Below, one piece after another: positions 1 through 7,720 of a stretch of 64,000 nt of DNA. The DNA is from Tenacibaculum sp. SG-28 (GTDB lineage Bacteria; Bacteroidota; Bacteroidia; Flavobacteriales; Flavobacteriaceae). A model generated the notes under the pieces. The model searched no databases, was not told where the DNA came from, and worked only from the letters and a program-made list of their open reading frames with translations. Location of the stretch: contig NZ_MQVY01000001.1 in NCBI RefSeq assembly GCF_002954385.1, forward strand, positions 596,892 to 660,891, in the 5' to 3' direction. Position numbers and translations under genes: made by a program. The first letter of the stretch is position 1; each line of letters opens with the position of its first letter.

Positions 1-742
1 TTTCGTAGCTAAACTCTTTTTCATCAAGGGCATCATTAATAATATTAGTAAAGGAATCGATATACTTTTGTTGTTCCTCTTTACTCTCGATAATTTTGTT
101 ATTAATGTCATTATATACATCTGGTTCTGTATACTTTAAGCCTAAATCTTCCAGTTCAGTTTTTATATTGTAAAGGCCAAGTCTATGTGCCAGAGGTGCA
201 TATATATATAAGGTTTCTGATGCTATTTTAACTTGCTTATGTGCAGGCATAGCATCCATTGTTTGCATATTGTGAAGTCTATCTGCTATTTTTATAAGAA
301 TAACTCTAACATCATCGTGTAAGGTTAGCAGCATTTTTCTAAAATTTTCAGCCTGTATAGAGTAATCTTGTTCTTTTTTTAAACTAGAAATCTTTGTTAG
401 CCCACTGACAATTCTTGCTATATTTTCACCGAATAATCGCTCCATATCATCTATGGTATATTCGGTATCCTCTACGACATCATGTAAAAGTGCTGCGGCA
501 ATAGAGGTTGCTCCTAAGCCAATTTCATAGGCTACGATTTTAGCAACAGCAATGGGATGATAAATATATGGTTCTCCGGTTTTTCTCCTTTGATTAGAGT
601 GAGCTTCTACTGCAATGTCAAACGCTGTTCGTATTAATTTTTTATCCGAAACCGAAAGTGTTTGATAGGTTCCTTTTAATAAATCTTTATACCTTTTTGC
701 TATTTCCTTATTCTCTTCATCTATCGTTGCAGTATAACTCAT
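1..742 (-). CDS. RelA/SpoT-family (p)ppGpp synthetase/hydrolase, N-terminal part
   Basis: Partial gene: it starts with ATG at 742 and runs off the left edge, so only the first 247 residues are visible. The visible part is the HD hydrolase domain of an RSH enzyme, which makes and degrades the stringent-response alarmone (p)ppGpp. Seen: the YHP motif around residue 61, LLHDVVEDT with the HD pair at 87-88, KIADRLHNM near 150, and the start of the linker to the synthetase domain (TELEDLGLKY). The catalytic HD residues are intact, so hydrolase activity is expected. Whether the synthetase half is active cannot be seen. It is the last gene of a minus-strand series ruvX-def-DUF5606-mazG, but a 155-nt gap separates it from mazG, so it may have its own promoter. 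Confidence 0.93.
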   Translation of the reverse strand, partial: MSYTATIDEENKEIAKRYKDLLKGTYQTLSVSDKKLIRTAFDIAVEAHSNQRRKTGEPYIYHPIAVAKIVAYEIGLGATSIAAALLHDVVEDTEYTIDDMERLFGENIARIVSGLTKISSLKKEQDYSIQAENFRKMLLTLHDDVRVILIKIADRLHNMQTMDAMPAHKQVKIASETLYIYAPLAHRLGLYNIKTELEDLGLKYTEPDVYNDINNKIIESKEEQQKYIDSFTNIINDALDEKEFSYE

Positions 743-897
743 ACTATAATATTTTAAAAAAGATTTTAAGTATGTAAAGTAGTGTAAAGAATTATAATGA
801 GCAAGAATTAATTAATTATCTTCTTATTTAAAGAAAATTAGAATTACGTCTTCTCACGCGGCGATACATAACTTGTAGTTAACTATACCAAATTCTA

Positions 898-1677
898 TTA
901 TTGGAAGATTTTTTTAGCTTGTTCCCAATAGGTATCCATTTCTTCAAAAGACATGTCAGAAAGGCTTTTACCAACTTTGGTAGCTTCTTTTTCAAGATAT
1001 TGGAATCTATTCGCAAATTTTTTATTTGTTTTTTCTAGGGCATTTTCTGGATTTACTCCGATAAATCTTGCATAGTTAATCATAGAAAATAAAACATCGC
1101 CAAATTCTTTTTCGATATTTTCGATATTCCCATTTTCAATTTCTACATGTAGTTCAGATAGTTCTTCTTGTACCTTTTCCCAAACTTGATACGGTTCTTT
1201 CCAGTCAAAACCTACTCCTGAGACTTTTTCTTGAATTCTATTAGCTTTCACTAACGCAGGTAAGCTTTTTGGAACGCCCTGTAGAACAGATTTTTTACCT
1301 TCTTGTAGTTTGATAGTTTCCCAATTCTTTTTTACATCTTCGGCATTTGTAACCTTGATGTCTCCGTATATATGCGGGTGCCTTCTAATAAGTTTATCAC
1401 AAATTGTATTAGCGACGTCCCCGATGTCAAAAGCATTTTGTTCGCTACCTATTTTAGCATAAAAGACGATATGCAAAAGCACATCGCCTAATTCGTTTTT
1501 TATTTCGTCGGTATTTTTATCTAAAATAGCATCAGCAAGTTCATATGTTTCTTCAATTGTTAAATGTCGTAAACTTTCCAGAGTTTGTTTTTTATCCCAA
1601 GGACACTTTTCTCTAAGATCGTCCATGATATCTAATAACCTTTCGAAAGATTTAAGCTGCTCTGCTCTAGAATTCAT
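898..1677 (-). CDS. mazG: Nucleoside triphosphate pyrophosphohydrolase MazG
   Basis: 259 residues, the usual length of two-domain MazG. It hydrolyses (d)NTPs to NMP and pyrophosphate (nucleotide-pool cleaning). The N-terminal domain carries CPWDKKQT (25-32), the metal-binding EETYE (42-46) and ELGDVLL (62-68). The C-terminal copy has EELSELH and EFGDVLF near residues 168-200, so both four-helix MazG units keep their acidic metal ligands. It lies 12 nt downstream of the DUF5606 gene and upstream of the RSH gene. MazG is linked to the stringent response in other bacteria, so this adjacency may be functional, but that is inference. Confidence 0.95.
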   Translation of the reverse strand: MNSRAEQLKSFERLLDIMDDLREKCPWDKKQTLESLRHLTIEETYELADAILDKNTDEIKNELGDVLLHIVFYAKIGSEQNAFDIGDVANTICDKLIRRHPHIYGDIKVTNAEDVKKNWETIKLQEGKKSVLQGVPKSLPALVKANRIQEKVSGVGFDWKEPYQVWEKVQEELSELHVEIENGNIENIEKEFGDVLFSMINYARFIGVNPENALEKTNKKFANRFQYLEKEATKVGKSLSDMSFEEMDTYWEQAKKIFQ

Positions 1678-1689
1678 AGTATTTTAGTT

Positions 1690-2112
1690 TTATTCTTCTT
1701 CTTCTGCTACCGCTTCTGATTTGTTTAATGTACTAAAATCAAAATTAGCTTTAACCATGTAATTATACCATTGGATAACTTTTTTTATGTTAGATGGGTA
1801 TACTCTGTCTGCATCAAAATTTGGCAACACTTCGCTGAAATATGCAAGTAATTTATTCGCACTTTCTTTATGCGATATGGCTTCTTTTCCATCTTCCTTC
1901 TCCGCTATATTTTTCATTACCTGTGCTAATGGAATTTCTTCTTCGTAAGTGTAAATAGCAATATTCTCTAACAAGCTTACATTATGCGTGGCCGTAATAG
2001 GAAAACGTTTTCCAGTATCGATAGCTCTTACGATAACACCAGTTTTTGTTTGGGTTAATATTTCGAACAAACCAGGCTTACCAGTTACTGCTATTATTTT
2101 ATTAAAATTCAT
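1690..2112 (-). CDS. DUF5606-type conserved Bacteroidetes protein
   Basis: 140 residues, cytosolic, no signal peptide or membrane segment. The N-terminal 70 residues (INKIIAVTGKPGLFEIL-like start, then a TGKRFPI segment) match the DUF5606 proteins I know from Bacteroidetes, which look like a small beta-barrel of SH3/KOW type. The C-terminal half is helical and ends in an acidic tail (AVAEEEE). It sits between def (22 nt upstream) and mazG (12 nt downstream), so it is very likely co-transcribed. No biochemical function is known to me. A nucleic-acid or ribosome-related role is only a guess from its neighbours. Confidence 0.75.
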   Translation of the reverse strand: MNFNKIIAVTGKPGLFEILTQTKTGVIVRAIDTGKRFPITATHNVSLLENIAIYTYEEEIPLAQVMKNIAEKEDGKEAISHKESANKLLAYFSEVLPNFDADRVYPSNIKKVIQWYNYMVKANFDFSTLNKSEAVAEEEE

Positions 2113-2134
2113 ATGTATCTTTAAAATTTATGTT

Positions 2135-2722
2135 TTATCTTTTTTTACTATTGGGATATCGCATTCTGTAACCAGAATTAATTTTCCCTTTAGAAATATT
2201 TTCTAACTTCTTTTTTATTAACCTTTTCTTTAATGAAGACAATTTATCCGTAAATAAAACCCCTTCTATGTGATCGTATTCATGCTGAAACACTCTCGCA
2301 GCAAGACCGCTTAAAGTTTCTTTGTGTTTTTTGAAATTTTCATCTTGATATTCAATAGTTATTGTCTCTTGTCTAAAGACATCTTCTCTAACATCAGGAA
2401 TACTCAAACACCCCTCATTAAAAGCCCATTCATCACCTTCCTCCTCAATAATTTTGGCGTTTATAAATACTTTATTAAAATTCAACAATGTTTGTTTTTC
2501 TGCATCAGATAGTTCATCATCTTCTGCAAATGGTGCCGCATCGATTATAAACAAGCGAATAGATTTACCTATTTGCGGAGCAGCTAGTCCAACACCCTGG
2601 GCATTGTACATAGTTTCTTTCATGTTCGCAATCAAATTACTTAATTCAGGGTAAGAGGCATCTATCTCACTTCCTACTTTTCTAAGCACAGGGTCTCCGT
2701 ATGCAACAATTGGTAATATCAT
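2135..2722 (-). CDS. def: Peptide deformylase
   Basis: 195 residues. It removes the formyl group from the initiator methionine of nascent proteins. All three metal-site motifs are present: GVGLAAPQIG (43-52), EGCLS (103-107, Cys ligand) and QHEYDHIEG (146-154, two His ligands and catalytic Glu). It is the second gene of the ruvX-def-DUF5606-mazG series. A TAnnTTTG box lies just upstream (2745-2752), so it may also have its own promoter. Confidence 0.97.
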   Translation of the reverse strand: MILPIVAYGDPVLRKVGSEIDASYPELSNLIANMKETMYNAQGVGLAAPQIGKSIRLFIIDAAPFAEDDELSDAEKQTLLNFNKVFINAKIIEEEGDEWAFNEGCLSIPDVREDVFRQETITIEYQDENFKKHKETLSGLAARVFQHEYDHIEGVLFTDKLSSLKKRLIKKKLENISKGKINSGYRMRYPNSKKR

Positions 2723-2744
2723 TTAAAACTCTTTAGAATGGGGG

Positions 2745-2752
2745 CAAAAATA
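2745..2752 (-). promoter_or_regulatory. Putative -7 promoter box of def
   Basis: TATTTTTG on the minus strand matches the Bacteroidetes -7 consensus TAnnTTTG, 22 nt before the def start. No good -33 TTTG was seen at the proper spacing, so this is tentative. Confidence 0.3.
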
Positions 2753-2776
2753 CAAAGAATAGCCATTGCATTAAAA

Positions 2777-3187
2777 CTATTTGCTATTTAAATACGATTG
2801 CAATATGATTGTGGCACTTATTTCATCAATCAACGCTTTGTTTTGCCGTTGCTTTTTCTTCAATCCTCCAGTGATCATGGTTTGAAAAGCCATTTTTGAG
2901 GTAAATCGCTCATCTACTCTTTCTACAGGAATTCTTGGAAAGTGCTTGGAAAGTTTTTTTAAAAAAGGAAGGATTAAAACTTCACTCTCGCTGTTTGTGT
3001 TATCCATTTGTTTCGGTTTACCGACAACAAATAGTGTTACATTTTCATTAGCGGTATACGTTTTCAAGAAGGAAATTAGTTCTTGAGTGTTAACCGTTGT
3101 GAGCCCGGAAGCAATTAGTTGCTGTTCGTCAGTAATAGCAATTCCTGTTCTTTTTTTACCAAAGTCTATCGCAAGTATTCTTCCCAT
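2777..3187 (-). CDS. ruvX: Putative pre-16S rRNA nuclease / Holliday junction resolvase RuvX (YqgF)
   Basis: 136 residues when started at the ATG at 3187, which places the family N-terminus MGRILAIDFGKKRTG at the start. A longer reading from 3229 would add 14 atypical residues and is rejected. RNase H-like fold: the first strand has the catalytic Asp in AIDFGKKRTGIA, then the VVGKPKQMD segment, VERVDERFTS and a C-terminal DEISATIILQSYL helix with the last acidic residue. In other bacteria YqgF processes the 5' end of 16S rRNA. First gene of the minus-strand series leading into def; 54 nt separate them. Confidence 0.93.
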   Translation of the reverse strand: MGRILAIDFGKKRTGIAITDEQQLIASGLTTVNTQELISFLKTYTANENVTLFVVGKPKQMDNTNSESEVLILPFLKKLSKHFPRIPVERVDERFTSKMAFQTMITGGLKKKQRQNKALIDEISATIILQSYLNSK

Positions 3188-3303
3188 TTCTAGTGTTTCT
3201 GCAAAAATAAGCAATTTTAACAACAGCATTATTTTTGTTTAATTCGTGTATCTTCGCATCATATTCAATCTAGCAAATTATATTTGTGAAAAATTTAGTA
3301 ATA

Positions 3304-4119
3304 ATGATAGAAATTAAGTCTATAATTGAAGCTGCTTGGGAAAACCGTGCGCTATTAACAGATAACAAAACATTAGATGCAATACGTAAGGTTGTTGATT
3401 TATTAGATAAAGGTGAGCTAAGAGTTGCAACTCCTACAAGTGAAGGATGGGTGGTTAATGAATGGGTGAAAAAAGCAGTAGTGTTATATTTTCCTATACA
3501 AAAAATGGAAACACTTGAGGCAGGTATTTTTGAATATCACGATAAAATTCCATTAAAAAGAAACTTTAAAGATCGTGGCATACGAGTAGTTCCTAACGCA
3601 GTAGCAAGACATGGAGCTTTTATTTCCTCTGGTACTATTTTAATGCCCAGTTATGTTAACATTGGGGCTTATGTAGATGAGGGAACCATGGTAGATACTT
3701 GGGCAACTGTTGGTTCATGTGCTCAAATAGGAAAGAATGTCCACTTGTCTGGTGGCGTTGGTATTGGTGGTGTTTTAGAGCCTTTACAAGCTGCCCCAGT
3801 AATAATTGAAGACAACGCTTTTATAGGTTCACGATCGATTGTCGTAGAAGGAGTTCGTGTAGAAAAAGAGGCGGTATTAGGTGCTAACGTTGTTTTAACT
3901 GCTTCCACTAAAATCATCGATGTCACAGGGGAGGAGCCTATTGAAATGAAAGGAGTTGTTCCGGCTCGTTCAGTTGTTATACCTGGAAGTTATACTAAAA
4001 AATTTGCCGCTGGGGAGTACAATGTTCCTTGTGCGTTGATCATTGGCAAACGAAAAGAAAGTACCAATAAGAAAACATCTTTAAATGACGCGCTTCGCGA
4101 GTATGACGTGGCTATTTAA
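3304..4119 (+). CDS. dapD: 2,3,4,5-tetrahydropyridine-2,6-dicarboxylate N-succinyltransferase
   Basis: 271 residues from the ATG at 3304. A GTG at 3286 in frame would add six residues but the family begins at MIEIKSIIEAAW. DapD succinylates tetrahydrodipicolinate in the diaminopimelate/lysine pathway, needed for peptidoglycan cross-linking. Seen: N-terminal helical domain (NEWVKKAVVLYF), then the left-handed beta-helix of hexapeptide repeats (GTILMPSYVNIGAYVDEGTM, GVGIGGVLEPLQAAPVIIED, NAFIGSRSIVVEGVRV), and the C-terminal succinyl-CoA-binding region. It is divergent from ruvX and followed after 10 nt by a glycosyltransferase. Confidence 0.97.
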   Translation: MIEIKSIIEAAWENRALLTDNKTLDAIRKVVDLLDKGELRVATPTSEGWVVNEWVKKAVVLYFPIQKMETLEAGIFEYHDKIPLKRNFKDRGIRVVPNAVARHGAFISSGTILMPSYVNIGAYVDEGTMVDTWATVGSCAQIGKNVHLSGGVGIGGVLEPLQAAPVIIEDNAFIGSRSIVVEGVRVEKEAVLGANVVLTASTKIIDVTGEEPIEMKGVVPARSVVIPGSYTKKFAAGEYNVPCALIIGKRKESTNKKTSLNDALREYDVAI

Positions 4120-4129
4120 TGGATGAATT

Positions 4130-4882
4130 ATGACAAAAATTACAGCTATAATTCCAACCCTAAATGAAGAAATTCATATTGAGGAAGCCATTAAATCTCT
4201 TGGTTTTGCAGACGAGATTATCGTTATTGATTCCATGAGTACGGACAATACTGTCGAACTTGCAAAACGATTGAATGTAAAAATCATCCTGCGAAAGTTT
4301 GATGATTTTTCTTCACAGAAGAATTTTGCCATTGATCAAGCAGAACATAAATGGATCTATATTCTAGATGCTGATGAAAGGGTAACTCCTGAAGTTCAAA
4401 AAGAGATTTTAGAGGCGGTTAAAAATCCTGGAGATTATGTAGGCTTTTACCTCAGGAGAAATTTCTTTTTTATGAAAAAGAATATCAAATATGGAGGCTG
4501 TCAGCGAGATAAAGTAGTACGTCTCTTTTTAAAAGAATTTTGTAGGTATGACGGTAAAAAAGTTCATGAAACTATCGTAGCTAACGGTAAATTAGGCTTC
4601 TTTAAGCATAAAATTGAACATTTTTCTTATCGAAATTACAATCATTATATCGCTAAAATTCACCGGTATGCGGCTCTTAGAGCGAGACAATATCACGAAG
4701 CAGGGAAAAAAGTGAATGTGTATCATATGTTGGTAAAACCTCCTGTTCGATTTGTTATTCATTATTTTATTAGAAGAGGTTTTTTAGACGGTTTTGAAGG
4801 CTTAATTTTCGCCAAAGTTCATGCTTACAGTGTTTTTACTAGGTATGTAAAATTACGATTGTTAAATAAAGGAATTAAATGA
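4130..4882 (+). CDS. Glycosyltransferase family 2, lipopolysaccharide core type (WaaE/KdtX-like)
   Basis: 250 residues. The GT-A nucleotide-sugar domain begins at residue 3 (TAIIPTLNEEIHIEEAI), with the family features ADEIIVIDSMSTDNT and the metal-binding DADER near residue 82. The sequence SSQKNFAIDQAEHKWI is typical of the LPS-core beta-1,4-glucosyltransferase subgroup. No membrane segment, so it works at the cytoplasmic face of the inner membrane. It starts 10 nt after dapD and is first of a three-gene surface-glycan module with the TupA-like and Stealth genes. The acceptor sugar cannot be deduced. Confidence 0.88.
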   Translation: MTKITAIIPTLNEEIHIEEAIKSLGFADEIIVIDSMSTDNTVELAKRLNVKIILRKFDDFSSQKNFAIDQAEHKWIYILDADERVTPEVQKEILEAVKNPGDYVGFYLRRNFFFMKKNIKYGGCQRDKVVRLFLKEFCRYDGKKVHETIVANGKLGFFKHKIEHFSYRNYNHYIAKIHRYAALRARQYHEAGKKVNVYHMLVKPPVRFVIHYFIRRGFLDGFEGLIFAKVHAYSVFTRYVKLRLLNKGIK

Positions 4883-4910
4883 TAGAACTAATTTTTTAAA
4901 AACGATATCT

Positions 4911-5806
4911 ATGTTTAATAAAATTAACAGATTTAAACTAAGAATGTTGAAAAAATGACATTTTTACCGTCTAAAATATATGTTCCGCATTTATATGAGT
5001 TTTTTACCAATAAAAAATTGGATTTGAACAATCCTATAGAATTTAATCAGAAAATTCAGTGGTATAAAGTTTTTTACCGTCCAAAAATTTTAAATCAATT
5101 AGTGGATAAATTTGCTGTGAGAGATTATGTCAAAGATAAAATTGGGGGGCAATATTTAAATGAATGTTATGGAGTATATCAGTCTCCTAGTGAAGTAGAT
5201 TTTAATAAATTACCAAATCAGTTTGTAATAAAAGCAACACATGCTAGTAGTTATAATTTAATTGTTAAGGATAAGGAAAAATTAGATGTTAATAATGCAA
5301 AATTATTATTTAAGAAATGGATGCGTACGAATCAATATTATAGAACTGGACAAGAGTGGGCTTACAAAGATGTCCAGCCAAGGCTAATTGCAGAGAAATT
5401 TTTAGAAGAAAAAGGTCAAAGTTCTCTCATAGACTACAAGTTTTATTGTTTTAAAGGAGAGGTTAAGTTTTTAGAGGTTCATCTAGACAGAAAAGATAAC
5501 CATAAGCGATCTTTTTATGATTTAGATTTCAAAAAACTACCTTTTAGAGTTGTATCTTTAGATAAAACCATAGATAAAGAAATAGAGAAGCCTACCACCT
5601 TAAATAAAATGATAGCCCTTTCCAAAAAATTGTCAGGCGATTTTCCTTTTGTTAGGGTTGATTTTTATTCTATCAATGATAAAATAATTTTTGGTGAAAT
5701 GACTTTCTATCCAAATGATGGTAGAAAAGACTTTTATCCAGAAAAGTACAATAAAGTCATAGGTGATTGGTTTAAATTGCCTGATGCATTTAAAAATAAT
5801 GATTAA
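4911..5806 (+). CDS. TupA-like ATP-grasp glycan-modifying protein (one frameshift near the start)
   Basis: The body (ATG at 4955, 283 residues) is an ATP-grasp protein of the TupA type, a family found in capsule, LPS and teichuronopeptide loci and thought to attach amino acids or similar groups to a glycan. Seen: NPIEFNQKIQWYK and LVDKFAVRDYVKDKIG of the N-terminal part, FVIKATHASSYN and RLIAEKFLEE of the nucleotide-binding core, and FVRVDFYSINDKIIFGEMTFYP near the C-terminus with the metal-binding residues. A 15-codon reading frame from 4911 stops at TGA overlapping the 4955 ATG. Adding one A to the A6 run at 4950-4955 fuses the two into a 298-residue protein with a family-like N-terminus, so 4911 is taken as the start. 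Confidence 0.8.
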
Positions 5807-5831
5807 ATAATTTATAACTAAAATTTACTTG

Positions 5832-6790
5832 ATGAATGATGTTTTAAAATATCAAATAGATGCTGTGATTACATGGGTAGATGGAGGAGATGAAAATCAT
5901 CAAAAAAAATGCTACCCTATTTAGTTGATAAAAAAACTCTCAATACCAAAAAGTTTAAAACTAGGTATGGTCAAATTGAGGAAATTAAATTTACTGTAGA
6001 CTCTATTTTAAAGTACGCAAAATTTATCGAAAACATTTATATCGTAACTGATAATCAAGTTCCTTCTTTTCTTAATACTAAAAATACCTCCAATAAATAT
6101 AAAAAGGTAAAAATCATCAATCATGATGTTATTTTTAAAGAGAAAGAATCTTTTTTACCTGTTTTTAATTGTAGGCCAATTGAAACAAGATTATATGCAA
6201 TTCCAAATTTATCTGAACACTTTATTTATTTTAACGATGATATGTTTTTGATAAAAGAAACAAAACCGAGTGATTTTTTTATGGATAAAAAACCAGTTTT
6301 AAGAGGCGAATGGAAAAAGTATAATGAGGATATTTTTTACAAAAAACTATTTTCCACAAAAAACAAAAATAACAAAGCAGGGCACAAAAAAGCACAAGAA
6401 AAAGGGGCAAAGACTTTAGGATTTCGGAAGTATTATAAATTTCATCATACTCCATATCCACTCAGGAGATCCACCTTTAAGAGATTTTATCAATTACAAT
6501 CAGAAATTGAAGATTTGAATTTAAGATATAGATTTAGGCATTTTAATCAATATACACCGCAAGGTCTTGCAAATCATATCGAGATTAAAAACAAGACTTG
6601 TATTTTAAAAGATAATTACCAATTGATGTATTTTCAAAACTATAAGAAACCTTTTTGGTGGTTAAAATTTAAATTGCAAAGAGCCGAGAAAAATCAGCAA
6701 ACACTTTTTCTTTGCATGCAGAGTCTAGATCAATGTCCTCCGAAAAAATTATCTTATTTGCAGCAGTGGTTAAAATCTAAATATGCTTAA
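5832..6790 (+). CDS. Stealth-family capsular phosphosugar transferase (one frameshift)
   Basis: Corrected length 319 residues. Stealth proteins transfer hexose-1-phosphate units to build phosphodiester-linked capsule or exopolysaccharide. CR1 (IDAVITWVDGGDENH) is read from ATG 5832, then the frame ends at a TAG after the A8 run 5902-5909. One more A joins it to the following frame (ATG 5909) with CR2 (YGQIEEIKFTVDSILKYA, IYIVTDNQVPSFL), CR3 (RPIETRLYAIPNLSEHFIYFNDDMFL) and a CR4-like end (FQNYKKPFWWLKFK). All four conserved regions are present, so the gene is probably functional. The stop codon TAA overlaps the left end of an inverted repeat (6788-6875). Confidence 0.85.
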
Positions 6791-6875
6791 TGTAGCCAAT
6801 GTAGCGTGCTATTTAATGTATGCTATTTAAAGTATTCGATATACATTGCAAAATATTTAGCTAATGGCTACATTA
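6788..6875. repeat. 88-nt imperfect inverted repeat, MITE-like
   Basis: Terminal arms of 11 bp are perfect: TAATGTAGCCA at 6788-6798 and TGGCTACATTA at 6865-6875. Inner parts also pair (AATGTAT with ATACATT, GCTA with TAGC), so most of the 88 nt can fold into one long hairpin. The ends read TA-ATGTAGCCA and TGGCTACAT-TA, as expected for an element inserted at a TA dinucleotide. A partial copy of the right end (ATGGCTACAATA) follows at 6927-6938. It could also serve as a transcription stop for the glycan genes, but no T-tract follows. Confidence 0.5.
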
Positions 6876-7158
6876 GATAAACAAAAAAAGGATTTATTCC
6901 GCTGAAGAAAATAGAAATAGAAGTTGATGGCTACAATAAAGCGTTTAAATCTTCTATGTGTTTATATACATTTTCTCTATATTTTTTAAATTTCTAGGAA
7001 ACTAAAAAACAGTGAATAATTTTTATTACTGCTTTCTCGATTATCCTGAAAGATTCAGTTAAAGAATTAATTTCTTTGTGATTTAAACATGAATCCGAAT
7101 CATTTTTGTGCTTTGATTTAATAAATATGTTATTTTTGGCTATGAAGTTATAGAACAA
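6791..7158. other. Gene-free intergenic region
   Basis: 368 nt between the Stealth gene and the Sua5-type gene. It holds the inverted repeat 6788-6875, a partial repeat at 6927-6938, and near its end a probable promoter for the Sua5 gene. No open frame or known RNA was recognised in the rest. Confidence 0.7.
7105..7138 (+). promoter_or_regulatory. Putative promoter of the Sua5-type gene
   Basis: TTTG at 7105-7108 and TATTTTTG at 7131-7138 fit the Bacteroidetes -33/-7 consensus (TTTG, TAnnTTTG) with a 22-nt spacer; the gene starts 20 nt downstream. Confidence 0.45.
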
Positions 7159-7715
7159 ATGTTGTCAGAAATTACAATTGCAAATAGAAGTTTACAAAAA
7201 GGCGAAGTTATTTTATACCAACCGACACGGTTTGGGGTATTGGGTGTGATGCAACCAATATTGCGGCGGTAAATAAAGTTTATGAGATAAAAAAAAGGGC
7301 AGAGTCTAAAAGTCTCATCATCTTAGTAGACTCGCTAGCTATGCTTTCAAAATATATCCCATACATACCAAAAAAGGTAGAAGTATTGCTCAAAGAGTCG
7401 CGAACACCTACAACCATTATATATACTAATCCTATTGGATTTCCCGAGAATATGGTAGCAAAGGATAATACGATTGCTATTCGAATACCAGAGGATGAAT
7501 TTTGTAAAAATTTAATTCGAAAATTCGGTAAACCAATAGTTTCTACCTCCGCAAATATAAGTGGAAACCCAACACCTAAAAGCTTTACAGAAATCGAATC
7601 GGCTATTTTACAGAGTGTAGATTATATAGTAAATTTGCATCGAGAAAAAGTATCTGAAAAGTCTTCTACAATTCTGAAAATAGATGGAGATAAGATTAGG
7701 GTATTAAGAGAATAA
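7159..7715 (+). CDS. L-threonylcarbamoyladenylate synthase, Sua5/TsaC/YrdC type (one frameshift)
   Basis: Makes threonylcarbamoyl-AMP for the t6A modification of ANN-decoding tRNAs. From ATG 7159 the frame reads [20 protein letters not shown] and then derails. Inserting one C in the CC at 7218-7219 restores the canonical [16 protein letters not shown] motif and joins the downstream frame with [22 protein letters not shown] and [13 protein letters not shown]. Corrected length 185 residues, that of the short YrdC-only form. The breakpoint falls in the most conserved part of a normally essential enzyme, so a sequence error is likely. It is followed 5 nt later by the CCA-adding enzyme gene. Confidence 0.9.
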
Positions 7716-7720
7716 AACGT

